From Apoderus coryli (taxonomy: Eukaryota > Arthropoda > Insecta > Coleoptera > Attelabidae), in assembly GCA_911728435.2 (NCBI GenBank), contig OU452209.1:12630869-12694868 (forward strand): a stretch of 64,000 nt of DNA. The letters run 5' to 3'. Positions within the stretch are counted from its first letter, which is position 1; every line of letters starts with the position of its first letter. The notes beneath the pieces were generated by a model, which was not told where the DNA came from, did no database searches, and saw only the letters and a program-made list of their open reading frames with translations. This document shows positions 43,196-55,619 of the stretch, in pieces. A program made the position numbers and the translations under genes.

Positions 43196-43203
43196 TATAA
43201 AAG
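43196..43203 (+). promoter_or_regulatory. TATA box of the LTR
   Basis: TATAAAAG lies in a short GC-rich context. A TTCAATG start-like motif lies about 17-20 bases downstream of its end, at a spacing compatible with transcription start. Unit 2 counterpart: 52393-52400. Confidence 0.6.
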
Positions 43204-43321
43204 AGCCAGCCGTTCAATGCAAACGGGACTCTGCACTCGAGCGCCGAACAGAGAACATCTACCTACAGCAGTAGTAGAGTAAGTTCACAGTCAGTGCAGT
43301 GTCGTACCAGTGTAGGTAGCG

Positions 43322-44235
43322 GTGGGAAGCCCTGCGTAGGCGGACATCTCACCCCTGCTTAATACACGCCAAACTCCGGTATCGGTTGGGAGCCCTGCGT
43401 AGGCGGACACCCAGCTTATGCTGTCAGTGGCGTACTGGTGTACCGAACCGGTGTGATACCAGTGTGGGTAGCGGTGGGAAGCCCTGCGTAGGCGGACATC
43501 TCACCCCTGCTTAATACAAGCCGAACTCCGGTATCGGTTGGGAGCCCTGCGTAGGCCGACACCCAGCCTATGCTGGCAGTGGTGCACTGGTTGTTCACCC
43601 TGTAGTACCGAACCAGTGTGGGTAGCGGTGGGAGGCCCTGCGTAGGCGGACGTCTCACCCCTGCTTAATACACACCGAACTCCGGTATCGGTTGGGAGCC
43701 CTGCGTAGGCGGACACCCGGCCTATGCTGGCAGTGGTGCACTGGTTGTTCCCCCTGTAGTACCGAACCAGTGTGGGTAGCGGTGGGAGGCCCTGCGTAGG
43801 CGGACACCCAGCCTGTGCTGGCAGTGGTGCACTGGTTGTTTCACCCTGTACCGAACCAGCGTGGGTAGCGGTGGGAAGCCCTGCGTAGGCGGACATCTCA
43901 CCCCTGCTTAATACACGCCGAACTCCGGTATCGGTTGGGAGCCCTGCGTAGGCGGACACCCAGCCTATGCTGGCAGTGGTGCACTGGTTGTTTCACCCTG
44001 TACCGGACCAGTGTGGTAGCAGTGGGAAGCCCTGCGTAGGCGGACAAACGTCAAACTGCGGTATTGGTGGGGAGCCCTGCGTAGGCGGACACCCGACCTC
44101 TACTGCCAGTGGCGTACCTGGTCATTCTGCGGTAGCGGTGGGAAGCCACGCGTAGGCGGACATTTCACTCCTGCTGCAGAGCGCCGAACTTGAGGATCTG
44201 GTGGAGAGCCCTGCGTAGGCGGACGCTTCACCTTT
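43322..44235 (+). repeat. Array of about 13 GCCCTGCGTAGGCGGAC cores
   Basis: The 17-base core GCCCTGCGTAGGCGGAC, with one or two changes in a few copies, occurs near 43328, 43391, 43480, 43544, 43632, 43697, 43790, 43875, 43945, 44028, 44072, 44149 and 44210. It is preceded by GG(T)GGGA. Two spacer classes alternate: one with CTCACCCCTGCTTAATACA and one with CCTATGCTGGCAGTGG. Spacers vary in length and sequence more than the core. Unit 2 has lost one copy by a 46-bp deletion. Long open frames across the array are by-products. Confidence 0.9.
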
Positions 44236-45680
44236 TCTGCCAGTAGCGTGACTCCCGTCCGAAAGTAGACCGTATCTTAGTATATAGAAAGGCCGAGTTC
44301 TCAGAGGTTTCCGCAAATCACACCGTCACCCCCTTATATTGTTCCCGTTTATATTGTTCATTTATAATTATTTATTTTACTTTTCTTTATTGTATATATT
44401 AGAGTAAATAAATGAAAGTTTAATTTGTACCGACTCTGTTATTCAACCAGCTCTCAAAACTTGACCCCTGGTATAATAATTTCTTCGGCTAACTGCCCGG
44501 AGCAATACAGTGTTGTGTAACTTTTCTTAAAGTTTTTGTTGGCGTTAAAGGATTACCTTTTAAAGTTTTGAAAGTTCAGCTGTTATTCTTTGGGTGCTGT
44601 TGTCCTTTTCTGTGCTATTTACCTGTAGGATAATACATATGGGATAATATAGAAATTATCCGCATGCAAATTGTTTGGTTTTTAATCATTACAAAACTGC
44701 GACGTTTCACAAGCTTGCTTTATCGGCACTTCTTCAAACATTTGTTTATTTAAGATTTGTGGAAAAATTAGAACTATAAGAAATACAAAATGTCTAGCTG
44801 TTTACTATTAATAATAATAATGAAAATTATTATAATTTTGTGGCGTAGCGCACAAATAATAATAATAATCATGGTACCTGATGTCTGATGAACCTAGGCA
44901 AATCGTTCGTCGTCTTAAATCTAGTTATTTAAAGCTCCCAAATTCGAAAATTGTAGGTCATTTGTATCCATTGCCTCCAACGATGTTTCTTCAGAGTATT
45001 ATAATAATAATAGTTACTCATTATAATTTTGATCTAGTTAGGGACATTTAAGCTCCCTAATTCAAGCAACAACGCTGCTAAATTTCAAAGAAATCGGTAA
45101 TGAAATATTTGACTTACACAAAAAAAAAACTTTTACACCTTGTATCTTGGAGAAACAATGCATTTCCGGACATATGTTTATGGGAACTTGTTTTCGTAAA
45201 ATGACCTGAGAAATAATCCTGTTAAATATTGCCGCGTCTTTTTTAGCCACCCTGATTTCATGGCGTCTCTAATGATGCTGCAGCTTCGATATTCGCCAGG
45301 CATGATCTTGAGTACCTTTCTCTGTTCCCACAAAATTAAGAAAACCTTAAACAGTTGCCCTTGTACAAGTATCATAAATTAATGATTTCGAGGATTGGAA
45401 GATGCATGAGCATACGTATCTTCTAATAACGTTGTATTAAAACGGACGAGCAATGGAATTTACTGTTGTCCGGCCCTGTGGCTATGTCTGAGTTTTATGG
45501 TTTATATTAGTTTGGGAATATTATTTAAGTAGATTGTACACAAATGTTCTAAACTCAGTCATAAAATTCAAGGGTATGTTTTCTATTTATCTTATCTTCC
45601 TTTGATATGGGTTTTACAACATCTACAAGTATTATCTTTGCCTAAACGAATTGTTAGGTACCTAAAAAAAAAACAACCTT

Positions 45681-46102
45681 GAGAGAGAGATGTTTTTGGC
45701 GACACCTAGCGTGAACAGGCAATATGCCGGGTGAAACACAGTTCACAAACGATGGCCGGACAAGAAGTAACAACTCCATTATATCCTATTGCCAACACTA
45801 GATGCGCCCGAATCCCCAAGCAGGGAGGCTCTATTTAAGAATTGCTTGTTACATAAAGCAACAAGACTTTAAGTTATGTTGGAAATTTGTTTCACACTAC
45901 CTTCTACCACTAAACTTAAGAATCAATTCTCGTGCTAGTATAAGCTCTTTGTAAATGTTGGAAATTTGGGTCACACTGCCTGCCGATCACCACTGATGAG
46001 TCGTGGATCGACGAAACGGCCGTCTGGTGAAAGCATGGTAGTGTGAAACAAATTTCCAACATAACTTAAAATCTTGTTGCTTTATGTAACAAGCAATTCT
46101 TA
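45681..46102 (+). mobile_element. 422-bp ribozyme insertion, unit 2 copy
   Basis: Identical as far as I can see to 36484-36905, with the same flanking AAAACAACCTT repeats. It arose through the segmental duplication, not by a new insertion. Confidence 0.85.
45988..46029 (+). ncRNA. Type I hammerhead ribozyme, copy 2
   Basis: Same sequence and fold as the copy at 36791-36832; all invariant bases are kept. The cleavage site is after position 46024. Confidence 0.9.
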
Positions 46103-48960
46103 AAAACAACCTTTTTTATTATTCGAAGAATGACATGTTGGAAATACCGGGTGGTCTAAACACTCAAAACCATCGATATATCTTCATGCAACATTTTTTA
46201 TTATATACAAAAAGCTAGTTGGAAGGCGTCACGGTTTCCCATATCAAAATAATATATATAACGGGCGCATAAAAAATTATGGGTTTTTGTCCAGTCGCGT
46301 ACTCCAAACTTAAGAATCTTTATTAAAGTCGACATACAAATAAAAATGTATCTTATTTTGTAATGTTCTCACCCTGTAAATGTATTTGGGTATATATTGT
46401 AAATACCTTTTTTTTTCTGATTGGTTTATTTTTATTTTGTATTGCCTACAATGTAACTTTTATGAGGCAATTCTGGAAAGGCAAAAGGACTTTGAGATTA
46501 GAATGGTTCTAGCCTTGATTGAGTAACGTCGTGCTTTCTCTAGTTGTAAAAAGGTTAAATGAAATATTTTAATTTGTTTTTGGACTTGGTATAATTTTCA
46601 GTCAAGAATTATTTTCTAGTTTTTTTTCATGTTTTAAAGTATCTGTATAAAGACTGAGTCCATTGCTTTCTCATTCTGAAGTAGTAAATTGTATAAAGTT
46701 CCGTAAGTTTTGATATTCTTTTAATTGAAGGCCTTTTTGTTTAATCAGTTTTTATTATATAAAGTTTAAAGTTATTTCTTTTAGTAATTGAAATAAATTC
46801 CGTTTTCAATAGTATATTAAAGTTTCGTATTATTATTAATTAATATAATTATTCAATATTATATTAATTTTCCTATTTTTAAGTAGTACAAGTAATAACT
46901 ACGATTTTCTTCTAAATTTCCATTATCGCTTAATTGTTATTCTCTTTCTTTAATTTATACATATTTATTTCTTGTTGTTATTCATTTTCTTTAATTAGTT
47001 TTAATTATTCAATTAGTTGATTTTAGCCCACAAACTTTGTGTTTTATTTCTAATAAAGTTTTCGATAAATTATTGACAAAAGGGTCAACCAATTAAATAT
47101 TTTCTTTTAAATAAAAGTGATTCAAGATTATAATGGTAAGTAATTTTGCATTACTTCAATACAGATTAATAAAGCTTATTTTAGTTGTTTGTTTGTTTCA
47201 TATAATAATTTGATTCTGTTATTATTCAAGATGATATTCTTTGTTTGTTCTTCTTTATTTGAAACCGCTCGTAAAACTTGAAGCGAACCCGTAACAATTT
47301 GAATAGCATATTGGGGTTCATTCGGATTGAGCTATAACATTAGTATTAGTAGTAGTACATAACACCCGCTAATTCCGAAATGGTTACAACGTTATTAATA
47401 ACGCATACGTATTTATCGACACAGAATAACTATTGTTCGAACCCTGAGGAGCCTCACATTACCAATGACATTTTGTGAGTGATGTCTATGATATGGCCAG
47501 TGAGATACATTTCTACAAACATTATAAATAATATAAAACACAATGTTATAATAATCTCCCAATGAAAATCCGGACCGATAGTACTAAAAGTTACAGAAAC
47601 CTAGGCATAGAATAAACTGGTTTTTCTTATAATTTGTTTAGAACCCACCAGTATCATCCCTATTATATTAAAAAAATAGTATATCATTATTAATCGGCCA
47701 TAAAAAGTTGGTTATCATCGATCTATACCGCTCTCCATTTACAGTAACGGTGTTACCATCATCATTTTGAAAGAAGTACGGACCGATGATGCCACCAGTC
47801 CAAAAACCAGACCAAACTGTCAATTTAGGTGAATATAAGGGTTTTTCACGAATAATTTACGAGTATGAGCGTTTGCAGTATGAGACGCAGTCCAGCAACA
47901 ACTAGTGGGAAAGAAAAATCCGCATTACAATGTACTACATTTTCAAATTATGATTGACCAATATAATAAAGGCATTTAAAGACAGTCGTAGATAAAATAA
48001 ATTTTTGTTATTTGTTAAGCACACCTCGTAAGTCGTAAGGAATTTTCATCTATCCACATCAAATCAATTTTAGTAATGAATAATATCCTAAAAAACTTAT
48101 GAGAGAACACATATTTTTCCCTCAAAGTTACACCAATTCTCTATTGGATTCTATCACTGCTTGGCAATCTTTTTATGATTCAATTTCGCTAGAATTGGCA
48201 AATACAATCAATGACTTAAAGAAGTGGATTGCTCTTCCATGTGGAAAATACAAATTAAATTTTATGTAGTCGATTCAGACGATTACACGAAAAATCATTT
48301 TAACCAGTTAATTGGCTATCAGACAACGTCGCCTGTTTAAATTTCACTATAATTTATAGTGACAATTTAAGACCAGAGTAATTGGGAATTACCACGGTAA
48401 ATTAATTTTATGCAGATTGTTGCTTTCCGTTAGTTGCTACAATAGCTGCACTAAATTACACAATAGGAAATACACAGGCTTCATTTGCATCGGTGGAATT
48501 GAAGTATAAATCAAAAAATTATGAATCCGTTATTGTTTCTGGAGATTAAAGTATCACAAACTCTCATGAACTTAAATCCAGTTATTCTGATCCAGTACAA
48601 AAATTAAAAATTTCTCAATATCCAAACTATGTCATGGAAAGAAGTAATATTAATAATAATAATTCAGTACATCAGTTTGTACATTGGCACTTCAGACTTC
48701 ACAAAGTTTAAAATCTAGTAAGATCCAAATCGGGATCTACATATAGGTAATATGTTAAAATAAAACAGAAAACTTGCACAGTGCATTTACATTTAAAAAA
48801 ATACTGAGTAATGTTGACGTATACAAAAGTTAAAGAGCTGAGCAATGGTCAACGAACTCATCAACTGAGTAGAAACAGTTGGTAATCAAAAAAGATTTGA
48901 GTTTCCTCTTGAAGATGCTCAACGCCTGCTCAGATCTAATGAACCGTGGTAGAATGTTAT

Positions 48961-50513
48961 AATAATAATAATCTCTTTATTGTCTAACAGGTATTTCTAC
49001 CCAATAACAAGACAAAATCTTACATAAACAAAAACAATTGCCTAACATTAGCATACAAAAATACCCAACTTAGAACTAACATAAAACTAACTGAAAAATA
49101 GAAAAAAGGAAATACACGCATCAAAACGAAAGAAAATTGGGAGGATTACAAGAACAATTAATAATAACAATAAATAATTAACACATGAACATAATTCATC
49201 AACACAAATCCAAATCAGTATCCCACAAACATGTCTCTAAACTTTTCTTAAAAGAACCAAGCGATACATTAAAAAAATCAACGTTTTCATTAATAACTAA
49301 TCGGTTGCTGTACTTACACGCCCGAAATAGCGGTGCTTAGATTCATAATTAGAACGAATCTGTGGCACCCAAAATAAACTAGCGCTTCTAGACAGAACCC
49401 TAGGGACACGAAACCATAGCTGCTGAAGCAACCGAGGACAATCCAACATATTGTTGACCAACTTAAAAAGAAAGATCTCAGACGCGAAGATGCGTCTCTC
49501 GGCTAACGGCCGTAATTCGAACTTTGTCAGTAACAGGTCGTGATCACACCCACGAGGAGGAAAATATCCATCAATTTTAAATGACAAATATTTTCAAAAC
49601 TTACGTTGGATACTCTCCAATCTTCTGTATATGAACACGGTAGATCGGCGACCAAATGATTGTAGCGAATTCCAAAATAGACACAACGAAGGCGAAATAG
49701 AGACTTTTCAGGCAGTCCATGTTGTTGAGTTCTCTGGTCTGTCTAAAAATAAATCCTAACATTCGCAAAGCATTAGCAGAAACTTGCTCAATGTGGTAGT
49801 TGAAAGATAAATCACCATCCAAGTATACACCAAGATCTTTGATTAAAGCGCAGCGTTCCAAATTTGACTTATCGATGGTGTAGTTTCGCAAAAACGGATC
49901 TTGACGTCTTGTAAATGTCACCGACTTACAATTGTTCAGATTTAGAGGAAGTCTATTTAGAAAACACCATTCTGAGAGCCGACACAGATCTGTTTGAAGC
50001 TGTGCGCAATTGTTCTCACAAACAACAGTGATATAAAATTTTAAATCAGACGCAAACAACAAATAATTGCTATTGAAACCAGAGCCAATATCGTTTACGA
50101 ATATTGCAACGAGAAGAGGAGCCAACGTACGGCCCTGCGGAGTTCCACTTGAGGCTGTGAATGAATTTGAACTGAATCCATTGTATTCAACAAATTGTTG
50201 CCTTGCTCCCAGATAGGACTGAAAAAAAGATATCAGATTCCTGCCGAAGCCAATGTCGCACATCTTCTGTTGAATCAGGGAATGAGCAATCTTATCGAAC
50301 GCCTTGGAAAAGTCAGTATAGATTGCGTCGACTTGCAAACCTCGACCGACAGCTGGAATTACATCCTGCAGGAAAGTGGTTAGATTGGTCACCGTAGAAC
50401 GACCCTTAATGAACCCATGTTGCTGGTAAACTAGCCTACGTTTTATTTGCCCAAATAATTTATTGTGCAGAGCAATTTCAAAAACCTTTGCGAAATTAGG
50501 AAGAATTGATTAT
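48961..50513 (-). mobile_element. LINE with altered RT box (FASD), unit 2
   Basis: Copy of 39764-41316 including the FASD box, the frameshift near 49592 and the (TTA)n tail. One base differs in the 3' untranslated part. Confidence 0.85.
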
Positions 50514-52293
50514 AATAATATAAGCGCGCCTCATGCCGAGGCCTAGGCAGAAGGAGTTGGATGTGAGTTGAATGTGTTTACAAACAAAAACAGTTGATTA
50601 TGATACAGACTGACACTTTTTCATTAAGCGGTGCTTATTTTACCGTTAATAGTTGTAAAATTGTCAGTTGAAGTAAACAATTGTTTTATTTTATATTTAA
50701 AATGCCTTATGTGGGGTTATCCGACATCCAAAGGGGAAGAGTAGCTGCTGTGGACGAGCAAGGTATGCCACAGAGGGAGATCGCAATGATTGTAGATGTT
50801 TCACAAGGGGTCGTTTCGAAAACTTTTTTTTAGAGCTACAAACTTTCAAAAGTAGGCCGAGGAAAAGTAGGCATGGAATATCAGGATAGATTTCTAGCCC
50901 AAATCGTATATGAAAAGCAGCATGTAGTAGTCATTTGGAAAAATATAAAAGGTGATTCTTTTAAGCCGCGCTCGCCTTCCCGTCCGCAATGACTATTCTG
51001 CAAAATTCGCGAATGCACAGCTCGGACGCAGGGTGGACGCGCCTTTACGTGTCAAAATTAGATCTATAGGAATAGCCTATAAATGACAACCAATCTGAGG
51101 TGAGCAGTCGTTGCAAATTAGGTTGTTTACGTATTCGATTAACCTATAAATTATACCCAAAATGACTTAATTTACATCACTTTTACAGAGCGAAATGATG
51201 AATCTTCTCCACAACACTGAGCTTACTACAACAACGTTGAGACCTGTCCATCAAGCAGCTGCTGATCAGCCTGGATGTTCCCATTGGAATATACAGCAAA
51301 CAGTAGAAGTCCGTGTTTTCAACTAATTCAACGGGAATACAAAAAACCAAGAATCTTCCGAAGAAAAGTCATGTCTTCGCAACACCGAAAAAGAAGACAT
51401 AACTCCTGCAAAAATTTTAGACTTAATATGCCCAGTCCCCAAGATTACACACATTGCCAAGAGGAAACTGCAGAGCAGTAGGGATAGAAAACCAGGTTAC
51501 AACAAGCATAAAGAATGAAAATAAATGCAGGAACAAAAGTCAGGTGGAAAAAAAAACACCACCACACCATAGAAGAATGGGAAGAGACTGATTGTGCTGG
51601 CTGTGGGGAGAATTTTAACATCACAAACAAGGCAGATGATTGGATTCAATGTAGGTATTCGAAGTTCCCGATAGCTCAATGAATCATACTTAAAATATGA
51701 AAATATGCGCGAAAGATATGGAAGAAAGGCATCCAACAACTGTTCATCTCTCCCATAGTGGTCCATCTATACCGCATATAAAGGGAAAGTTTTATAACGA
51801 ATTTCTTATAATTTTATATATTTTTGTATATAGTTACCATTAGTATATATTTATTAAAATGTTTGTAATGTCAACTCTTTTATTTCAACCGATCGATTCT
51901 TAAAGAATTTGTAGTCAAATCTAAAAAGGAGGTCCATCTCTTCCGGAGTTACCCTACCTTGTAAGAGGGTTGCCTTTTATATTTCGGGATTTGGTAACCC
52001 TGGTGTTGCAATCTGGCAACTGACAGCTCTATCGTAAAGTTGGACATTTTTGAGGTTACACGTACTCAGAACGTTTTGACATACGAGCGCTATTTGTGTT
52101 GTTTACAGTAACTTAAAAGATTCATCTCGGCCCAAAATGGAATTAAATCGTGAACATTTTCGTGCGATTATTTTATACAACTTTCGACATCAATTAACTC
52201 AGCAACAGTGCATGGATGAACTTAATTCAATTTTTGGCGATGAAGCTCCATCAAGGACCAGTGTTTATCGATGATGTAACGAAGTTACTAAAT

Positions 52294-53660
52294 TGTATAT
52301 ATTTTATTATTTGCCCCGGCCGACTTAACGACATAGTGGGTATTTGCTCCGTCCTGCTAGCGTTCATAACAGGCCCCACTCCCGCGGTGGGGTATAAAAG
52401 AGCCAGCCGTTCAATGCAAACGGGACTCTGCACTCGAGCGCCGAACAGAGAACATCTACCTACAGCAGTAGTAGAGTAAGTTCACAGTCAGTGCAGTGTC
52501 GTACCAGTGTAGGTACACGCCAAACTCCGGTATCGGTTGGGAGCCCTGCGTAGGCGGACACCCAGCTTATGCTTTCAGTGGCGTACTGGTGTACCGAACC
52601 GGTGTGATACCAGTGTGGGTAGCGGTGGGAAGCCCTGCGTAGGCGGACATCTCACCCCTGCTTAATACAAGCCGAACTCCGGTATCGGTTGGGAGCCCTG
52701 CGTAGGCCGACACCCAGCCTATGCTGGCAGTGGTGCACTGGTTGTTCACCCTGTAGTACCGAACCAGTGTGGGTAGCGGTGGGAGGCCCTGCGTAGGCGG
52801 ACGTCTCACCCCTGCTTAATACACACCGAACTCCGGTATCGGTTGGGAGCCCTGCGTAGGCGGACACCCGGCCTATGCTGGCAGTGGTGCACTGGTTGTT
52901 CCCCCTGTAGTACCGAACCAGTGTGGGTAGCGGTGGGAGGCCCTGCGTAGGCGGACACCCAGCCTGTGCTGGCAGTGGTGCACTGGTTGTTTCACCCTGT
53001 ACCGAACCAGCGTGGGTAGCGGTGGGAAGCCCTGCGTAGGCGGACATCTCACCCCTGCTTAATACACGCCGAACTCCGGTATCGGTTGGGAGCCCTGCGT
53101 AGGCGGACACCCAGCCTATGCTGGCAGTGGTGCACTGGTTGTTTCACCCTGTACCGGACCAGTGTGGTAGCAGTGGGAAGCCCTGCGTAGGCGGACAAAC
53201 GTCAAACTGCGGTATTGGTGGGGAGCCCTGCGTAGGCGGACACCCGACCTCTACTGCCAGTGGCGTACCTGGTCATTCTGCGGTAGCGGTGGGAAGCCAC
53301 GCGTAGGCGGACATTTCACTCCTGCTGCAGAGCGCCGAACTTGAGGATCTGGTGGAGAGCCCTGCGTAGGCGGACGCTTCACCTTTTCTGCCAGTAGCGT
53401 GACTCCCGTCCGAAAGTAGACCGTATCTTAGTATATAGAAAGGCCGAGTTCTCAGAGGTTTCCGCAAATCACACCGTCACCCCCTTATATTGTTCCCGTT
53501 TATATTGTTCATTTATAATTATTTATTTTACTTTTCTTTATTGTATATATTAGAGTAAATAAATGAAAGTTTAATTTGTACCGACTCTGTTATTCAACCA
53601 GCTCTCAAAACTTGACCCCTGGTATAATAATTTCTTCGGCTAACTGCCCGGAGCAATACA
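52294..53660 (+). mobile_element. LTR of a retrotransposon, unit 2 (1,367 bp)
   Basis: Same termini (TGTAT..ATACA), TATA box and polyadenylation signal as the unit 1 LTR. One core repeat is missing through a 46-bp deletion. It is followed by leader sequence with a primer-binding-like site. Confidence 0.75.
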
Positions 53661-53749
53661 GTGTTGTCCTTTACACTTTAAAATAAAGGACTGGCGCCCG
53701 AGAAAACCGAACAGCACCGAAACCGACACTCAAGAAAGTAAAGCGCCAT
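53661..53749 (+). promoter_or_regulatory. LTR retrotransposon leader with primer-binding-like site
   Basis: Directly after the LTR comes a perfect 8-bp hairpin (GTCCTTTA / TAAAGGAC, 53666-53690), then TGGCGCCCGAG (53692-53702). TGGCGCCC is the complement of the 3' end of tRNA-Lys-type primers used by many LTR elements. The gap of 31 bases between LTR end and site is longer than usual. After about 90 bases the sequence turns into mariner DNA, so the internal region and second LTR appear to be deleted. Confidence 0.5.
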
Positions 53750-54686
53750 TACAATGATATGGTGAATTCAATCGTGGTCGTAGTTGTTGTTCCGAAAACC
53801 ATTGATGCTGTGCGCGAACTGATATTGCAAGACCGTCCTGTGACCTATCAAGAGATTGAGACAACCTTAGGCATTAGTGGGACCAGCAGACATTCAATAT
53901 TGCATAAACATTTGACTGTCAAAAAAGTTTGTTCGCGTTGGATCCCAAACAATTTGTCAATTGCTCACTAAAAGGCTCGTGTCGATTGGTCGAAAGAAAT
54001 GCTCAAAAAATACGATCACGGTGCTTCGAAACACGTCTATGACATCGTGACAGGTGATGAATCGTGGATTTACGCGTATGAGCCCGAAAGTAAACAGCAG
54101 TCGACGGTATGGGTCTTTCAAGATGAGCCAAATCCAACAAAAGTTGTTTGCGCACGAGGCACTTCCAAGCAAATGGTCGCCTGTTTTTTCGGAAAAACTG
54201 GACATGTCGCAACTGTACCACTATAACAACGCAGAACAGTCAATTCTGAGTGGTACACAACCATTTGTTTGCCAGTTGTTTTCCAAGAAATCAGGAAAAC
54301 CAACCGCCTAAGACAGATCATTCTTCACCACGACAATGCGAGCTCTCACACATCGGCTCAAACAACTGCATTTTTGAGCACCCAAAACATCGATTTGATG
54401 AGTCATCCGCTGTATAGTCCTGACTTGGCACCGAATTTATTCCCGTACATAAAAAACAAACTGAGAGGTCAACGTTTTTCGACACCTGAAAAAACGGTTG
54501 CTGCATTCGGAATGCATGTTTTGGAGATACCAGTATCAGAGAGGCAAAAGTGCTTCGACAATTGGTTCAAACGCATGCAAAAGTGTACAAATCTTCATGG
54601 GAAATATTTTGAAAAATATAAAGTGATTTTCGATGAATAATATTTGTCTTTGTTCTCTAATCCCGAAATATAAAAGGCAACCCTCG
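53750..54686 (+). pseudogene. Mariner (DD34D) transposase, 3' part
   Basis: The sequence reads GEFNRGRS, PKTIDAVRELILQDRPVTYQ, SILHKHLTVKKVCSRWIPNN, a stop, then KEMLKKYDHGASKHVYDIVT. GDESWIYAYEPESKQQSTVW (first Asp) and FFGKTGHVATVPL follow, then after a frameshift LHHDNASSHTSAQTTAF (second Asp). The third Asp block is deleted (LAPNLFPYIKNKLRGQRF instead of LAPNDFFLF). The element ends at 54686 before TA. Its TIR is the inverse of the one at 42767, so the two parts probably come from one mariner split by the LTR element and later duplication. Confidence 0.8.
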
Positions 54687-55559
54687 TATAGTAAATGATT
54701 TTGTATATCATATCACTGTGCGTAGTAATGCAGTAGGGCTGATACTCATCACATATATATTATGGTTTCATGCATTCACATATCACTGTTTACAACACTA
54801 TATATGGTTTTTGCATTACCTAAATTGAAAACGACGTACGCTGAAGGCATTAATTAACACAATATTCCGACAATAATCCGTGAGTGAACTTTGCTGCATT
54901 TTTATTGCCTCCACGGGTATTTGAGAGTTTGTTCTATTGGTTGACACATGTAATAATTACAAGGTTTGGAGGTATTTATAATAACGAGTATAACAGGGAC
55001 TCTTTTTGAAGAAAACATCGTTAATTTTAATTGTTAAAATTTTGTCTAATTAAATTATTGAAATGTCTTATAATATTTTGTACGAACTGAATTCAGCGGT
55101 TCACAAACTGTATGGGGCGACCGCCTGGGGAGGCGCCACAGAGAGCCAAGGGATGAAAAAAGCAACAGCATCATTTTGATTCCAAAAAAATGGCAAACTA
55201 AATACAGCGTAAGTCAGGAAATCTTATAACTAAAATTGGTCATTTTTATCAAATAAATAAACAGAGCATCTAGTAAGAAGTAGGACATACATCTATTGGG
55301 TAATATGTGCCTGCTTTAAATTACACAAAGTCTGTCCTAGTTTGATTTAATATTCGAGATAGTTACTCTGGAAAAGGTAAAAGTATCCGAAATGCTTTCG
55401 AATTAATAGGGGAATAGGTGGAATCCAGAAAGTTGTTGATGACTTCTTAGCAAATGTAATTTTTGGGAGACACTTGAAGAAAGATCTATCATTTTCAATA
55501 ACTCACTGTTTAAAACTAGTGTTTAAGTGTTTTACAATAACATTCTTTTATGACTCCCT
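54687..55559. other. No gene recognised
   Basis: AT-rich sequence, no supported feature. A GC-rich patch (GGGGCGACCGCCTGGGGAGGCGCC) near 55113 stands out but has no assignment. Confidence 0.35.
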
Positions 55560-55619
55560 TCCAGCGGATAAGTCTGGATAAATTCACAAGTTATAGGAAA
55601 CCTTTTTAATATATTTTCT

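Larger units (their letters stand above)
43097..44509 (+). mobile_element. LTR of a retrotransposon, unit 1 (1,413 bp)
   Basis: The sequence starts TGTAT and ends ATACA, the short inverted LTR termini. It contains a TATA box (43196-43203), a large array of a conserved 17-base core (43322-44235) and a polyadenylation signal AATAAA at 44407-44412. So U3 is about 120 bp, and the array would be transcribed within R. The matching LTR in unit 2 is 52294-53660, shorter by 46 bp. In unit 2 the sequence beyond the LTR continues into a short leader and a primer-binding-like site; here it is cut off by the duplication junction. No gag-pol remains. Confidence 0.75.
35321..44516 (+). repeat. 9.2-kb tandem duplication, unit 1
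   Basis: This unit is repeated head to tail at 44517-53667. The start GTAACTTTTC follows CCAACA at the left edge, and follows TGTTGT at the internal junction. Differences I found are: one extra A in a homopolymer near 45121, a C/T change (39924 against 49121), a 46-bp deletion in unit 2 inside the LTR repeat array, and a G/T change in the same array. The constituents are already mutated mobile elements, so the duplication came last. Confidence 0.95.
44517..53667 (+). repeat. 9.2-kb tandem duplication, unit 2
   Basis: This is the second unit. Features correspond to unit 1 at +9,197, and at +9,151 beyond the 46-bp deletion. At its right edge it ends TGTTGT, followed by CCTTTACAC rather than GTAACTTTT, which defines the end of the duplicated unit. 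Blunt joins without microhomology were seen at the internal junction. Confidence 0.95.

Noticed and set aside
43416..43959. Open frames up to 152 codons on the minus strand with repeated YAGLPT
   Set aside because: They simply translate the repeat array in the LTR, whose unit spacing changes and breaks any regular protein repeat; no start context or homology supports a gene.
43097..53660. Reading the two LTRs as the ends of one LTR retrotransposon with an 8-kb interior
   Set aside because: The interior is a copy of the DNA left of the first LTR and contains LINE, Tc1, pogo and mariner pieces, so the paired LTRs come from the segmental duplication.
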